Positions 36,028-45,166 of a stretch of DNA of 64,000 bases are shown piece after piece. The position numbers and the translations under genes are program-made. Numbering within the stretch: position 1 is the first letter of the stretch; every line of letters starts with the position of its first letter. The DNA lies in the NCBI RefSeq assembly GCF_030464345.1, contig NZ_VCYH01000003.1, positions 1 to 64,000 on the forward strand. The letters run 5' to 3'. Below the pieces are notes generated by a model, which worked only from the letters and a program-made list of their open reading frames with translations, searched no databases and was not told the DNA's origin. The DNA comes from Methanoculleus frigidifontis. Lineage in GTDB: Archaea > Halobacteriota > Methanomicrobia > Methanomicrobiales > Methanoculleaceae.

Positions 36028-38034
36028 TTACGCGGCTTTCCGCAGCGTAAACCGGAATGCCGCCCCTGCCTCCGGGCGGCCCGGCACCCGGTCGTCGACC
36101 CAGACACGGCCCCCGTAGCGCTCGACCAGGATCTGCACGAGGAAGAGCCCGAGCCCTTCGCCGACGCCCCGTTTCTTCTGCTCGTAGCGGTGGAAGATCT
36201 CGTCCTTCTCATTGTCCGGTACGCCGGGGCCGGTGTCCTCGACCGAGACCAGCACCTCGCCGTCCCGATCCTGAGCCCTGACGGTGACCGTGACACCGGA
36301 GCCGCCGAACTTCACGGCGTTGCCGACGAGGTTGTCGAAGACCAGGGAGAGCAGGTCGTCTGCCATGACAGAGGAGTCCGCCCCGTCACAGAGAATGGTG
36401 CTGCCCGGGAAGTCCGCGATCACGTCCCGGATCACCGTATCGAGATCCACCGGCCGGAGTCCGGAGGTCGTCCGGTGGATCCGGCGGATGGTAGTGACGG
36501 TCTTTAAGATCTCGATGCTCTTTTGGACGCTGCGCTGCAGTTTCTTCGCGTAGTCGGCGTCCTCTCCCGTTCCCTGCAGGCTGTCGATCAAGAGATCGGC
36601 ATAGAGGTTTGAGACATTCTCGGTGTTCCCCATATCGTGGGTGAGGATGTCGAGGTAGAGGTTCGCCTCCCGGTTCGCGTCCTGCAGCTTCCGGTGAAGC
36701 CGCGCGAGGTCTTCGGTGTGACGCCGGAAAGCCACCTCTGCCTGTTTGCGCTCGGTGATATCCTGGGCTATCCCGAACCCGCCGAGCAGCCGGCCGGTAT
36801 CGTCGATCTCCAGATACGCCTTCTCGCGCACCCATTTCACCTCTCCGTCCACCACAATGCGGTGCTCGATGTCGTAGGGCTCGCCGCCCAGTCCTGCCCG
36901 CCACCGGCCATCCACGTACTTCCGGTCATCGGGGTGGACGCAGGCCAGAAATGTCTCGTAGGTCAACGGCGTTCCTGCAGGCACCCCGAAGATCCGGTAT
37001 GTCTCGTCGGACCAGGTCAGCACGTTCCGGTCGACATCCAGCCGCCAGCTCCCGATCTGGCCGATTTCCTGGGCTCGATCGAGATCTTCCCGGTTCTGGC
37101 GCAGCGCCTCCTCCGCTCGTTTGCGCTCGGTGATGTCCCGTACAATCACCTGAATCACCGGGCTGCCGCCGATATGGGTCATGACGCCCTTCCCCTCCGC
37201 CCAGAAGGGAGTCCCGTCCAGCCGAAGGATCTGCAGCTGGGTGGTCGGCGAGGAGTCGCCCAGAAGATCCTGTGCAACGTTCTTTCGGACACGGTCACGG
37301 AAATCGGGATGGACGATCTCGAGAAACCGCCTGCCCAGGATCTCGTCCGGGTGGGATGCGCCAAGGAGGTGCACCCCGGCCGGATTGATGTAGAGTATCT
37401 TCTTCGTGTCGTGAATGAGAACCATATCGAGAGCGGTCTCCACCAGGGTTCGGTACTTGGCTTCGCTCTCCCGGAGCGCTGCTTCCGAACGCCTGCGTTC
37501 TCCAATCTCGACCTGGAGCTGCGTGTTGGCACTCTCCAGATCGGCTGTCCGCTCCCTGACTCTCTTCTCGAGGTTCTCCCTGGCTTCCCGCAATGCCTCT
37601 CCGGCTTGCTTGCGCCCGGTTATATCGGTCGCGAATACCATGAGGCCGCCGGGTATCGGGGATAGCCGAAACCTCGCCCAGATTCCGTAGGGCTCGTAGT
37701 GGTACTCGAAGACCACCGGGACGCCGTGATCCATCGCATGCCGGAACCGCCGTTCGAGGTCGGTGCCGGTCAGTTCCGGAAAGATCTCCCACAGGGATGA
37801 GCCGATCAGCTCCTCACCGCGTCTCCTCGCCATGGCAAGCCCCCGGGTGTTGACATACGTGTACCGCCACCCGCCGTCGAAGACGAAGAGACACTCTGAG
37901 ATACTGTTGAGGACCTCTGCGGTGGACAGAAGGGTGTGGTTCGGCGCATCGTCCTCTCTCCAGAGCTCCTGTGTCTTCCCGTCGCTTTCGGCGGGATCGG
38001 TTCCCTTCCGTGGTGTTCTCGGGGGTGTGGACAT
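36028..38034 (-). CDS. PAS-domain sensor histidine kinase
   Basis: A 668-residue cytosolic kinase. Three PAS domains occupy about residues 36-140, 190-303 and 320-430, with a coiled coil (about 145-195) after the first. The H-box LTHDMGN puts the phosphorylated His at 467. The catalytic domain follows with N-box NLVGNAVKF (568-576), G1 EDTGPGVP (599-606) and G2 GEGLGLFLV. No membrane segment and no receiver domain in the gene or beside it. A close paralogue lies 196 bases upstream. Start at ATG 38034; the open frame further upstream is a shadow. Confidence 0.9.
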   Translation of the reverse strand: MSTPPRTPRKGTDPAESDGKTQELWREDDAPNHTLLSTAEVLNSISECLFVFDGGWRYTYVNTRGLAMARRRGEELIGSSLWEIFPELTGTDLERRFRHAMDHGVPVVFEYHYEPYGIWARFRLSPIPGGLMVFATDITGRKQAGEALREARENLEKRVRERTADLESANTQLQVEIGERRRSEAALRESEAKYRTLVETALDMVLIHDTKKILYINPAGVHLLGASHPDEILGRRFLEIVHPDFRDRVRKNVAQDLLGDSSPTTQLQILRLDGTPFWAEGKGVMTHIGGSPVIQVIVRDITERKRAEEALRQNREDLDRAQEIGQIGSWRLDVDRNVLTWSDETYRIFGVPAGTPLTYETFLACVHPDDRKYVDGRWRAGLGGEPYDIEHRIVVDGEVKWVREKAYLEIDDTGRLLGGFGIAQDITERKQAEVAFRRHTEDLARLHRKLQDANREANLYLDILTHDMGNTENVSNLYADLLIDSLQGTGEDADYAKKLQRSVQKSIEILKTVTTIRRIHRTTSGLRPVDLDTVIRDVIADFPGSTILCDGADSSVMADDLLSLVFDNLVGNAVKFGGSGVTVTVRAQDRDGEVLVSVEDTGPGVPDNEKDEIFHRYEQKKRGVGEGLGLFLVQILVERYGGRVWVDDRVPGRPEAGAAFRFTLRKAA
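36625..36673. repeat. 49-bp exact direct repeat within kinase H-box region (copy 1)
   Basis: This stretch recurs without a mismatch at 38825-38873, 2200 bases away. It encodes the conserved EANLYLDILTHDMGN segment of both kinases. The last 45 codons of the two genes (36028 and 38231 onward) are also highly similar at the base level, which points to recent duplication or gene conversion of the kinase half. Confidence 0.85.
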
Positions 38035-38230
38035 CTGGATCAGGGACTCCTCATAAGCAGAATGGCTATACTTTCGGTACGGTCGGTAATAACGATAGCT
38101 CCTGAGAAGGTGCGCGTGCGTGCCGCCAGCCTTCTTCGGGAGACGGAGGTGTGCTGAGCCGGGCAGGCGCGAGAGGTTCGCTGTGCACGGACGGATCCCG
38201 AAAATTGTCTTCGGCCGTATCGCGATTCCA

Positions 38231-40420
38231 TTATGCGGCCTTTCGGAGTGTGAACCGAAACGCCGCCCCTGCCTCCGGCCGCCCTCGCACCCGGTCGTCG
38301 ACCCATACCCTGCCCCCGTAGCGCTCGACGAGCGTCCGGACGATGAAGAGCCCGAGCCCCTGTCCCTTCCCCTTTGCCATGCCCCGCTCAAACCGGGTGA
38401 AGAGCTTCCCTTTCACCTCATCCGGGACGCCGGGGCCGGTGTCCTCGACCGAGATCAGTACCTCGCCGTTCTGCTCCCTGGCTCTGACGGTGACCCGGAC
38501 GTCCGGGCCGCCGTACTTGACGGCGTTGCCGATGAGGTTTGCGAAGACTTCGGGGAGGAGCGCGTCTGCACAGACCTCCCGGTGTATGTTCCGGCAATGG
38601 ATCCGAATGTGCTGCAGATGGGCGATGCCGGCCCGGATCGCCCGGTCTACGTCGATCGGTTCGAGGGGGGCACGGCCTTCGTAGATCTTTCTGATGGTTG
38701 CGACGTTCCGGAGGATCTCGGTGCTCCGGTCGATGCCGGCCTTCAGTCTCCGGGCATGCTCTTTCTCCGGCCCGTCAAGCTCCTCGATCAGCAGGTCGGC
38801 GTATATGCCGGGGACGTTGGTTGCGTTCCCCATATCGTGGGTGAGGATGTCGAGGTAGAGGTTCGCCTCCCGGTGGGCGTTCTCGAGATCGGTGTAGAGC
38901 CGGGCGCGCTCCTCCTCGGCGGACTTGCTCTCAGTGACGTCAGCGGCGACGCCGATGAGGCGGTGCGCCCGGCCGAGTTTGTCCCTGCTCACCAGGCCCT
39001 GGCTGGCGATCCAGCGCACGGCGCCGTCGGCCGGGCGCCGGATCCGGAACTCCACCCGGTATTCTCCGCCGCTCGCAACGGCTTCTTCGATGGCCGGCTG
39101 GATCCGGGGGCGGTCTTCCTCCAGCACGCAGGCCCGCCATCCGGCACGTGTCTGCAGCGCCCCCGGGTCGGAGACGCCGAAGAGTTCCGCCAGTGCTTCG
39201 GAGGGGGCAACCGTTCCCGTGATCAGATCTATCGTCCACGGGGCAAGGTGCGCAGCGTCCAGTGCCAGTGCCAGACGCTCCTGGCTCTCCCGCAGGGTTT
39301 CTTCCACCTGTTTCCGCCTGGTGATGTCGCGAACAACGCCGCCCCGGAAGAGCGGCCGCCCTTCTGCGTCCCGGGTGACGGTGAAGTGATCCGCAAGCCA
39401 GCGGTACTCCCCGTCTTTCGTTCTGAACCGGTACTCCAGGGTTCCCTGCCCGGCGGCGATCGCGTGGGCAATCTCCTCCTCTGCAGGAGCCCGGTCATCG
39501 GGATGGATCCGGTTCAGCACCTCGTCGATATCCATCGCGCCCATCTCTTCCGGCGTAAACCCGAGGATCTGCTCGATGACCGGGCTCATGTAGTCATAGC
39601 GATCGGTCACGAGGTTGCGCCGGTAGGCAGCGTCCAGGGAGTTTTCGAGGACCGCCCGGAGCCGTTCCCCGCTCTCCCGCAGGGCATCCTCCGCCTGCTT
39701 CCGGCCGGTGATGTCGAGCGCGATCACCATGCCGAGCTCGACCGTCCCCCGGTCACTCGTAACGGGGACATACCGCGAGAGGAAGGTGCGGCCATGGTAG
39801 GGTGTCTCAAACTCCAGCGTCTCCCCGGCTAGCACGCGGCGGTACCGGGGTTCGAGTATCCGGGCGGTCTCCTCATCGAGGTCCTGCACCCTCCGCCCCT
39901 CGAGCGATTCCCGGCTCCACCCGATCTGCCCGAGCGCCTGCCCTGCGGCAACGACGAAGAGGAGATCGTGGTCGAAGACATAGATGGCGCCCGGGAAGTT
40001 CGCAGCAACGGAACGCTGCAGTGTCTCGCTCTGCCGCACGCCCTCATCTGCCCGCTTCTGTCCCGGGCTCTCCCGGAACCGGACGAGCCGCATGCTCCGG
40101 AACGGCTCGTCCTGCATGACGCTGGTTGTAATGAGGACTTGTTGCTCCCGGCCGTATGCGGGGCGGATGGTGCAGGCAGTGTCGGTGCTCTCCTGCTGTG
40201 TGATCCGCTCCGTGCACGCCTCGTCCAGATACCGGCGCACGAACTGATCCGCATCGCTGCCGCAGACGGCGTCCCGATCGATGCCGAGGAGGCGTTCGAG
40301 CGTGCGGTTGACCAGGAGCACCCGGTTGTTCTGATCGATGAGAAGCGCCCCTTCGCTGAGCGCATCAAGTACAGCCGACGCAGACAGAAGTTCCGGTGAG
40401 AGGAGGGAGGGCGATTTCAT
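38231..40420 (-). CDS. PAS-domain sensor histidine kinase, tandem paralogue
   Basis: A 729-residue cytosolic kinase with four PAS-type domains and the same kinase core as the next gene. The H-box is LTHDMGN (His 528), N-box NLIGNAVKY, G1 EDTGPGVP and G2 GQGLGLFIV. The last 50 residues are nearly identical to those of the downstream kinase, while the sensor halves differ, so the pair likely arose by duplication and gained different inputs. ATG at 40420; an ATG ten codons earlier is also open. The partner response regulator is not in the window. Confidence 0.9.
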   Translation of the reverse strand: MKSPSLLSPELLSASAVLDALSEGALLIDQNNRVLLVNRTLERLLGIDRDAVCGSDADQFVRRYLDEACTERITQQESTDTACTIRPAYGREQQVLITTSVMQDEPFRSMRLVRFRESPGQKRADEGVRQSETLQRSVAANFPGAIYVFDHDLLFVVAAGQALGQIGWSRESLEGRRVQDLDEETARILEPRYRRVLAGETLEFETPYHGRTFLSRYVPVTSDRGTVELGMVIALDITGRKQAEDALRESGERLRAVLENSLDAAYRRNLVTDRYDYMSPVIEQILGFTPEEMGAMDIDEVLNRIHPDDRAPAEEEIAHAIAAGQGTLEYRFRTKDGEYRWLADHFTVTRDAEGRPLFRGGVVRDITRRKQVEETLRESQERLALALDAAHLAPWTIDLITGTVAPSEALAELFGVSDPGALQTRAGWRACVLEEDRPRIQPAIEEAVASGGEYRVEFRIRRPADGAVRWIASQGLVSRDKLGRAHRLIGVAADVTESKSAEEERARLYTDLENAHREANLYLDILTHDMGNATNVPGIYADLLIEELDGPEKEHARRLKAGIDRSTEILRNVATIRKIYEGRAPLEPIDVDRAIRAGIAHLQHIRIHCRNIHREVCADALLPEVFANLIGNAVKYGGPDVRVTVRAREQNGEVLISVEDTGPGVPDEVKGKLFTRFERGMAKGKGQGLGLFIVRTLVERYGGRVWVDDRVRGRPEAGAAFRFTLRKAA
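38825..38873. repeat. 49-bp exact direct repeat within kinase H-box region (copy 2)
   Basis: Second copy of the repeat at 36625-36673, in the same orientation, inside the upstream kinase gene. Confidence 0.85.
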
Positions 40421-40706
40421 CGAGTGGTACCATCCTGCAATAAATCTCATATTTTATAAATGTAGGTTTATAAATCTTCCAAAGGCCGGATACACTAAAA
40501 TGTATCTTGCATTTTTCCGGAACGGTGGTTGTGCAATCCGGTGGAGCGGTAGGGCATTATGCACGTGTCAGTTTTCGGAGCATGCGGCGCTTTCAGATCT
40601 CCGCACGCGGAGATAGCCGTCTGCCTGAATATTCTGCATGTTCCGGTTGCATACTTCCCACCGCCAGAATGGGTAAGCGGCAGCAGGTGCCCGAAGATCC
40701 CGGCGT

Positions 40707-41489
40707 TCACGGCTGCCTCCGAAGAAGATACTGCTCCGTGCCCACAAGGACCGCCACGGTGACAACCATCATGCCGAGCAGGAGAGCGTTCGGTGCCTGG
40801 AAGTTCGCCGGATCGATACTCTGCACCACGCCGAAGAGGGCTAAAAAGTTGTGGAAGACGATCGTCGCGTAGATCTCCCTGACCAGGAAGTAGAATACAC
40901 CGGTGACGACCCCGACAAGGGTGAGCAGCAGGATCAAGGGAAGCGTGTTGAAGGGCTGACTGTGTGCGATGTGGTATGCCCCGAATAGGACCGATGCAAG
41001 CGCAATTCCCACGATGATTGACGGGATCCTGCCGAGCGATCGCGTCAGCCAGGCCCCCGCCGCCCCGACGAGTGCGTATACGACGAGGACTTCTGCCGTG
41101 GAGGTGGTGAAGACCTGTGCAAAGACATTGAGCACGACCACCGGGTCGAGCGTCACCGGGGACTGCAGAACGAAGATCAGGAGGCCGAGGGCAAACGCTC
41201 CGGCGATCGAGACGAGTGTCCGCCCCGCCGGCTGGAACCCGAAGTACTGCCGCGGGATGCCGCCCCGTCGCCTGAAGACGTTCATGATGCCGAGAGCCGC
41301 CACCGTACCGATCAGCAGGTTGGCGACGACTGCATAGGTCAGGCGGGCGGCGGGGTCTCCACTGATCAGGAGATGTATTCTCCCCTCCAGCAGGTACGTG
41401 GCAAGCGTCCAGAGGAGGTAGAGCGCCAGCGCGATACCGAGCATCGTTGCCGGTGAGAGGCGCCCCTCTCCGTCTCCGTTCCGTGACAT
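40707..41489 (-). CDS. CPBP-like intramembrane protein, catalytic Glu pair not seen
   Basis: A 260-residue membrane protein with about seven helices. The second half resembles the CPBP (Abi/CAAX protease) family: FGAYHIAH gives an FxxxH-like motif and FHNFLALFG an H-N motif. The first motif, normally EExxxR, reads STAEVLVVY, so one Glu and the Arg are missing and protease activity is doubtful. The ATG at 41489 follows no obvious ribosome site. Stands alone on the minus strand. Confidence 0.6.
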   Translation of the reverse strand: MSRNGDGEGRLSPATMLGIALALYLLWTLATYLLEGRIHLLISGDPAARLTYAVVANLLIGTVAALGIMNVFRRRGGIPRQYFGFQPAGRTLVSIAGAFALGLLIFVLQSPVTLDPVVVLNVFAQVFTTSTAEVLVVYALVGAAGAWLTRSLGRIPSIIVGIALASVLFGAYHIAHSQPFNTLPLILLLTLVGVVTGVFYFLVREIYATIVFHNFLALFGVVQSIDPANFQAPNALLLGMMVVTVAVLVGTEQYLLRRQP

Positions 41490-42015
41490 ACGGGGCGATC
41501 CTGCGGCAGCGGCCTTATAGGTTGCCCCCGGATCGCGGCCGCCGATCCACGCCGCTCCGGTAAAGCAACCCTTATATATCAGCAATCCGGGTAGAATCCG
41601 GCCGCATTCCGACCCTCACAGATGCCCTCAGACGGACGATCTCGAGGCGAGTCATAGGAGACACCCTTCAAAAATTACCTCGCCGCATATCGCCGGTATG
41701 GCCTCGCGATCCTGCCGTTTTGCAGCAATCGGAGCGAGATAAGGCATTTAATTCCAGGGCCGGAATCCGGTATCTGAAACCTTCGTTACAATCGGAAAAG
41801 GGTGCCAATTCGGCCTTCTTTCAGGGCAGGAAGAGGGCGTCCCACGCGCAACCCCGGATGCCGCGCCGGGAGGAGCCGTAACGGTGCGTTCGCCGCCACC
41901 GCACCTCTGGGGTCTCGCGGCCGCGTGAACTCCTTCTGTCCGGATGCACCATCCCATGACCAAAACGCCTATGGTCTCGCGGGTGTCGGGGATCCGCGAA
42001 GACAGGTGATTCATT
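41490..42015. other. gene-free stretch with a strong TATA-like element
   Basis: About 525 bases with no supported coding gene. CTTATATATC at 41571-41580 is the best archaeal box A in this part of the window and fits either strand. On the minus strand it would serve the membrane protein gene ending at 40707 with a long leader. On the plus strand it would start near 41600 with no gene for 415 bases, so a small RNA is possible. AGGTGA at 42004-42009 serves the next gene. Confidence 0.4.
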
Positions 42016-42879
42016 ATGCCCCACATAAACATCGGTACAGAGAACTCGGGTGATATCTCTCTCTACTACGAAGACCACGGCACGGGCAGACCGGTCGTGC
42101 TGATCCACGGGTGGCCGCTCTCCGGTCTCTCCTGGGAAAAGCAGGTGCCGGTTCTGCTGGATGCGGGCCACCGTGTCGTCACCTACGACCGCAGGGGATT
42201 CGGCCAGTCCGGCAGGCCGGCCTTCGGCTACGACTACGATACCCTGGCCGGAGACCTGCACAAACTCGTGACGGAACTCAACCTGCGCAACGTCACGCTG
42301 GTAGGGTTTTCGATGGGCGGCGGCGAGGTGGCCCGCTACCTGGGCACCTACGGAAGCGAGCGTGCGGAGAGGGTCGTCTTCATATCCTCCGTCCCGCCGT
42401 TCCTGCAGAAGGCGCCCGACAATCCGGACGGCGTGGACGCCGCCCTCTTTGACGCAATCAGGGTGAGCATCGTCGACGACCGGCCGATGTTCCTCTCCGG
42501 ATTTCTCTCCGACTTTTACAACGTCGACGTTCTCGGGGCCGACGGCGCCAGCGACGAGGTCGTCCGGCTCAGCTGGAATATTGCGGCCGGCGCTTCCCCC
42601 ATCGGCACGCTGAACTGCGTCACGGCGTTTGCGGCGACCGACTTCCGGGGCGATCTCGGGCGTATCGACGTGCCGGTCCTGATCGTCCACGGCGATGCTG
42701 ACCGGATCGTGCCCTTCGCCGCGTCGGGGAAGCGCACCCATGAACAGATTCCGGGGAGCCGGCTGGCGGTGATCGAGGGCGGGCCGCACGGGATCCTCTG
42801 GACGCACGCCGGAAGGGTCAACCGCGAGCTGCTGGAGTTCCTCGGGAAAAAGGTCGAAGCGGCGCCGGCGCCTGCCTGA
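42016..42879 (+). CDS. alpha/beta hydrolase, cofactor-free haloperoxidase type
   Basis: A 287-residue alpha/beta hydrolase. VVLIHGWPLSGLSWEKQ is the oxyanion strand, GFSMGG the nucleophile elbow (Ser about residue 98), and the acid and base are in VHGDADRIVPF and EGGPHGI. It closely resembles the non-haem chloroperoxidase/arylesterase group that is common in bacteria, so acquisition from bacteria is possible, though base composition matches the host. AGGTGA is six bases before the ATG. Confidence 0.88.
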   Translation: MPHINIGTENSGDISLYYEDHGTGRPVVLIHGWPLSGLSWEKQVPVLLDAGHRVVTYDRRGFGQSGRPAFGYDYDTLAGDLHKLVTELNLRNVTLVGFSMGGGEVARYLGTYGSERAERVVFISSVPPFLQKAPDNPDGVDAALFDAIRVSIVDDRPMFLSGFLSDFYNVDVLGADGASDEVVRLSWNIAAGASPIGTLNCVTAFAATDFRGDLGRIDVPVLIVHGDADRIVPFAASGKRTHEQIPGSRLAVIEGGPHGILWTHAGRVNRELLEFLGKKVEAAPAPA

Positions 42880-42907
42880 GGGGCTGGCCTGCGCCGCCCC
42901 GGGCAGG

Positions 42908-43741
42908 TCAGTAGACGCCCTCGCCGGTCACGAGGATGCCCCGCACCGGGTAGGTGCCGTTGCACGCACCGGAAAACTCGTGGCGCACTCTCTCGTGGTA
43001 CGAGTTCGACTGCCAGCCCATGACCCACCACTGGTTTGTCCCCTGAAATTCGGTCGAGATGGTGAGGACGTTGTCGTCGGCGGCGTCGAATGAGAGAATA
43101 AACGGCACCTCGACGACGTACCCGGACGACCCGGCGCTCACGTAGGTGTCATCGATGCGTCCGGCGGAGGCGTTCAGATCGCCGACGACCCGGTAGGGCA
43201 TGAACAGGGGCTCGGAATCTATCGGCATTCTGGTATCTATCTCGTGGCCGACACCGGCATCATACATACGCAGCTCCATCTCGACGAGCAGCGGCGTCTC
43301 ATCCGAGTACCTGTCGGAATAGACATGGGTCGGTTTTGGAAGCTCCGACTCGTTCTGCCCCGGCATGATCGCGATCGGCACGATGCGGTTTTCATAGACG
43401 GGAGTTATGCGATCGGCCGAGAGATTCAGCATCGGCACTCCGGCGACGTCCTCGATCCGTACCGATATATTGCGTCTGTCGACGTTGGTGAAACTGACCC
43501 GGGAGAGATTGACCGGAGTCACGTTTGTTCCAAAAGCCGGATCGGGGTAGGAAGGAAGCGGAATCAGCAGGACTGCGTTGTCGATGGGCCCCGACGTGGA
43601 GAGTTTCAGTTCGTAGCTGTACACCGACTCGGCACTCTCTGCTGCGGTAGCGCCCAGAAGGAGCACTGCGGCTATGACGAAGAGCACCACCAGAGCACCC
43701 ACCGCGACGAGTACCCTCCGGATATTCAAGAGATTCCCCAT
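42908..43741 (-). CDS. membrane-anchored extracellular protein, function unknown
   Basis: A 277-residue protein with one N-terminal hydrophobic helix (about residues 10-34) and a long outside part rich in Asn-x-Ser/Thr sites (for example NVTPVNLS, NLSAD, NESEL) and beta-strand-like alternation. No domain is recognised. C-terminus has one Cys near GACNGTYPVRG. It is divergent from the methyltransferase gene (112-base gap) and converges with the haloperoxidase-like gene. Probably a surface protein. Confidence 0.7.
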   Translation of the reverse strand: MGNLLNIRRVLVAVGALVVLFVIAAVLLLGATAAESAESVYSYELKLSTSGPIDNAVLLIPLPSYPDPAFGTNVTPVNLSRVSFTNVDRRNISVRIEDVAGVPMLNLSADRITPVYENRIVPIAIMPGQNESELPKPTHVYSDRYSDETPLLVEMELRMYDAGVGHEIDTRMPIDSEPLFMPYRVVGDLNASAGRIDDTYVSAGSSGYVVEVPFILSFDAADDNVLTISTEFQGTNQWWVMGWQSNSYHERVRHEFSGACNGTYPVRGILVTGEGVY

Positions 43742-43852
43742 AGTGAATGGGTTTATCGAAGAGGTGATAATTGTAGAGCATCTGTTCCCGGGCCTTCGGG
43801 TCACCATCGCTGCTTAATACCGCGCTCATGCTATAGATCCCGCAGAGATACG

Positions 43853-44629
43853 ATGAGCGGCAGGAAGTACGTTCACGGCTATTCGGAGCGGGAAGCGGAC
43901 CGGCTGAGCGACCAGGCACGGACCCTGACCGGGCTCCTCCACCACGACACCCGGTATCCGGCGGGCTCACGGGTGCTCGAGGCAGGCTGCGGCACCGGCG
44001 CCCAGACGGTCATCCTGGCGAAGAGCAGCCCGGACGCGGAGTTCCTCTCGGTTGACCTATCAGAGGCATCGCTTGCCCTGGCGGAGAAGCGCATACGGGA
44101 AGAAGGCATCACAAACGTCACCTTCGCGGCCGGCGACATCTTCGACCTCCGCTACCGTCCGGGAACCTTCGACCACATCTTTCTCTGCTTCGTGCTCGAA
44201 CACCTCCGCCCGCTGCTCCGGGAAGGCGGCACGATCACGGTGATCGAGGGCGACCACGGCTCGGCGTACTTCCACCCGGACAGCGCGTATGCCCGCCGAA
44301 CCATCGGATGCCTCGTCGACCTCCAGCGGGAGATGGGCGGCAACGCCCTGATCGGGCGGGAGCTCTACCCGCTCGTCACGTCCGCCAGGTGCCGGGACGT
44401 CCGGGTCTCTCCCCGGATGGTCTGCGTGGACGCGTCCCGGCCGGAACTCGTGGAGGGGTTCACGAAACTGACCTTCACCGCCATGGTCGAGGGTGTCGGG
44501 GATGAGGCAGTCCGGCGGGGCATGATGAGGCGGGATGACTGGGAGCAGGGAATACGTGATTTCTACCGCACCTCCGGGCCGGACGGCGTCTTCTGCTACA
44601 CCTTCTTCAAGGCGACGGGACGAAAATAG
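43853..44629 (+). CDS. class I SAM-dependent methyltransferase with short internal deletion
   Basis: A 258-residue methyltransferase. Motif I is VLEAGCGTGAQT (about residues 40-51), the acidic strand LSVDLSEAS follows, and motif IV/V reads FDHIFLCFVLEHL. In relatives I remember, about ten more residues form a helix before the LRPGGTITVIEGDHGS strand; here EHL runs almost directly into RPLLREGGTITV. The remainder (GNALIGRELYPL, VEGFTKLTFTAMVEG, FCYTFFKA) is normal. The deletion is in frame, so the protein may be made, but the fold near the substrate pocket is shortened. Substrate unknown. Confidence 0.82.
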   Translation: MSGRKYVHGYSEREADRLSDQARTLTGLLHHDTRYPAGSRVLEAGCGTGAQTVILAKSSPDAEFLSVDLSEASLALAEKRIREEGITNVTFAAGDIFDLRYRPGTFDHIFLCFVLEHLRPLLREGGTITVIEGDHGSAYFHPDSAYARRTIGCLVDLQREMGGNALIGRELYPLVTSARCRDVRVSPRMVCVDASRPELVEGFTKLTFTAMVEGVGDEAVRRGMMRRDDWEQGIRDFYRTSGPDGVFCYTFFKATGRK

Positions 44630-44701
44630 CCGAAGGGACGATGCGGGCGCTCCCGTAAACGTTTTTTACCGGCATCCCGTATGGATGTATGAGAGAGGAG
44701 A

Positions 44702-45130
44702 ATGGATCTTTCCGACTGCGCGAAGTTCGCGAACGAAAACCCCGTGACGTATATTGCGACCATGGACGGCGACCAGCCCCGGGTCAGGGCATTTTTGATG
44801 TGGTTCGCCGATGAGACCGGGTTCTATTACCACACCGGAACGCCGAAGAGTGTCTGCCAGCAGCTCCTGAAGAACCCGAAGGTCGAACTCTGCTTCTACG
44901 CGCCCGCCGAGGATGGAGGCACGATGATGCGGGTCGCAGGCGAGGTCGAGTTCCTCGATGACGCGGCTTTGAGGGAGCGGCTCGTCAAAGAGCGGCCGTG
45001 GCTTCTCCAGATCGTCTCGGGTGCGGACGATCCCGGGCTTGCGGTCTTCCGCGTCGCCCACGGCGAGGCGTATCTCTGGACGATGGAGTACAACATGCGG
45101 GAGGCCGAAGCGCCCCGCGTCAGGTTCTAA
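44702..45130 (+). CDS. pyridoxamine 5'-phosphate oxidase-like FMN protein
   Basis: A 142-residue split-barrel flavin-binding protein. VTYIATMDGDQPRVRAF is the family opening, with FYYHTGTPKSVCQQLLKNPKVELCFY as the second strand pair and helix. The set is typical of the small methanogen PNPOx-like proteins that bind FMN or F420; catalytic activity is not known. AGAGGAGA immediately precedes the ATG at 44702. Confidence 0.86.
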   Translation: MDLSDCAKFANENPVTYIATMDGDQPRVRAFLMWFADETGFYYHTGTPKSVCQQLLKNPKVELCFYAPAEDGGTMMRVAGEVEFLDDAALRERLVKERPWLLQIVSGADDPGLAVFRVAHGEAYLWTMEYNMREAEAPRVRF

Positions 45131-45166
45131 ATCCCTTTTTCCCGAAGGGGAACCGGTCGGCGCCCG

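Noticed and set aside
38035-38391. N-terminal extension of the first histidine kinase
   Set aside because: Ser/Gly/Arg-rich text that is a shadow of the upstream kinase's C-terminus; the protein-like sequence begins at ATG 38034.
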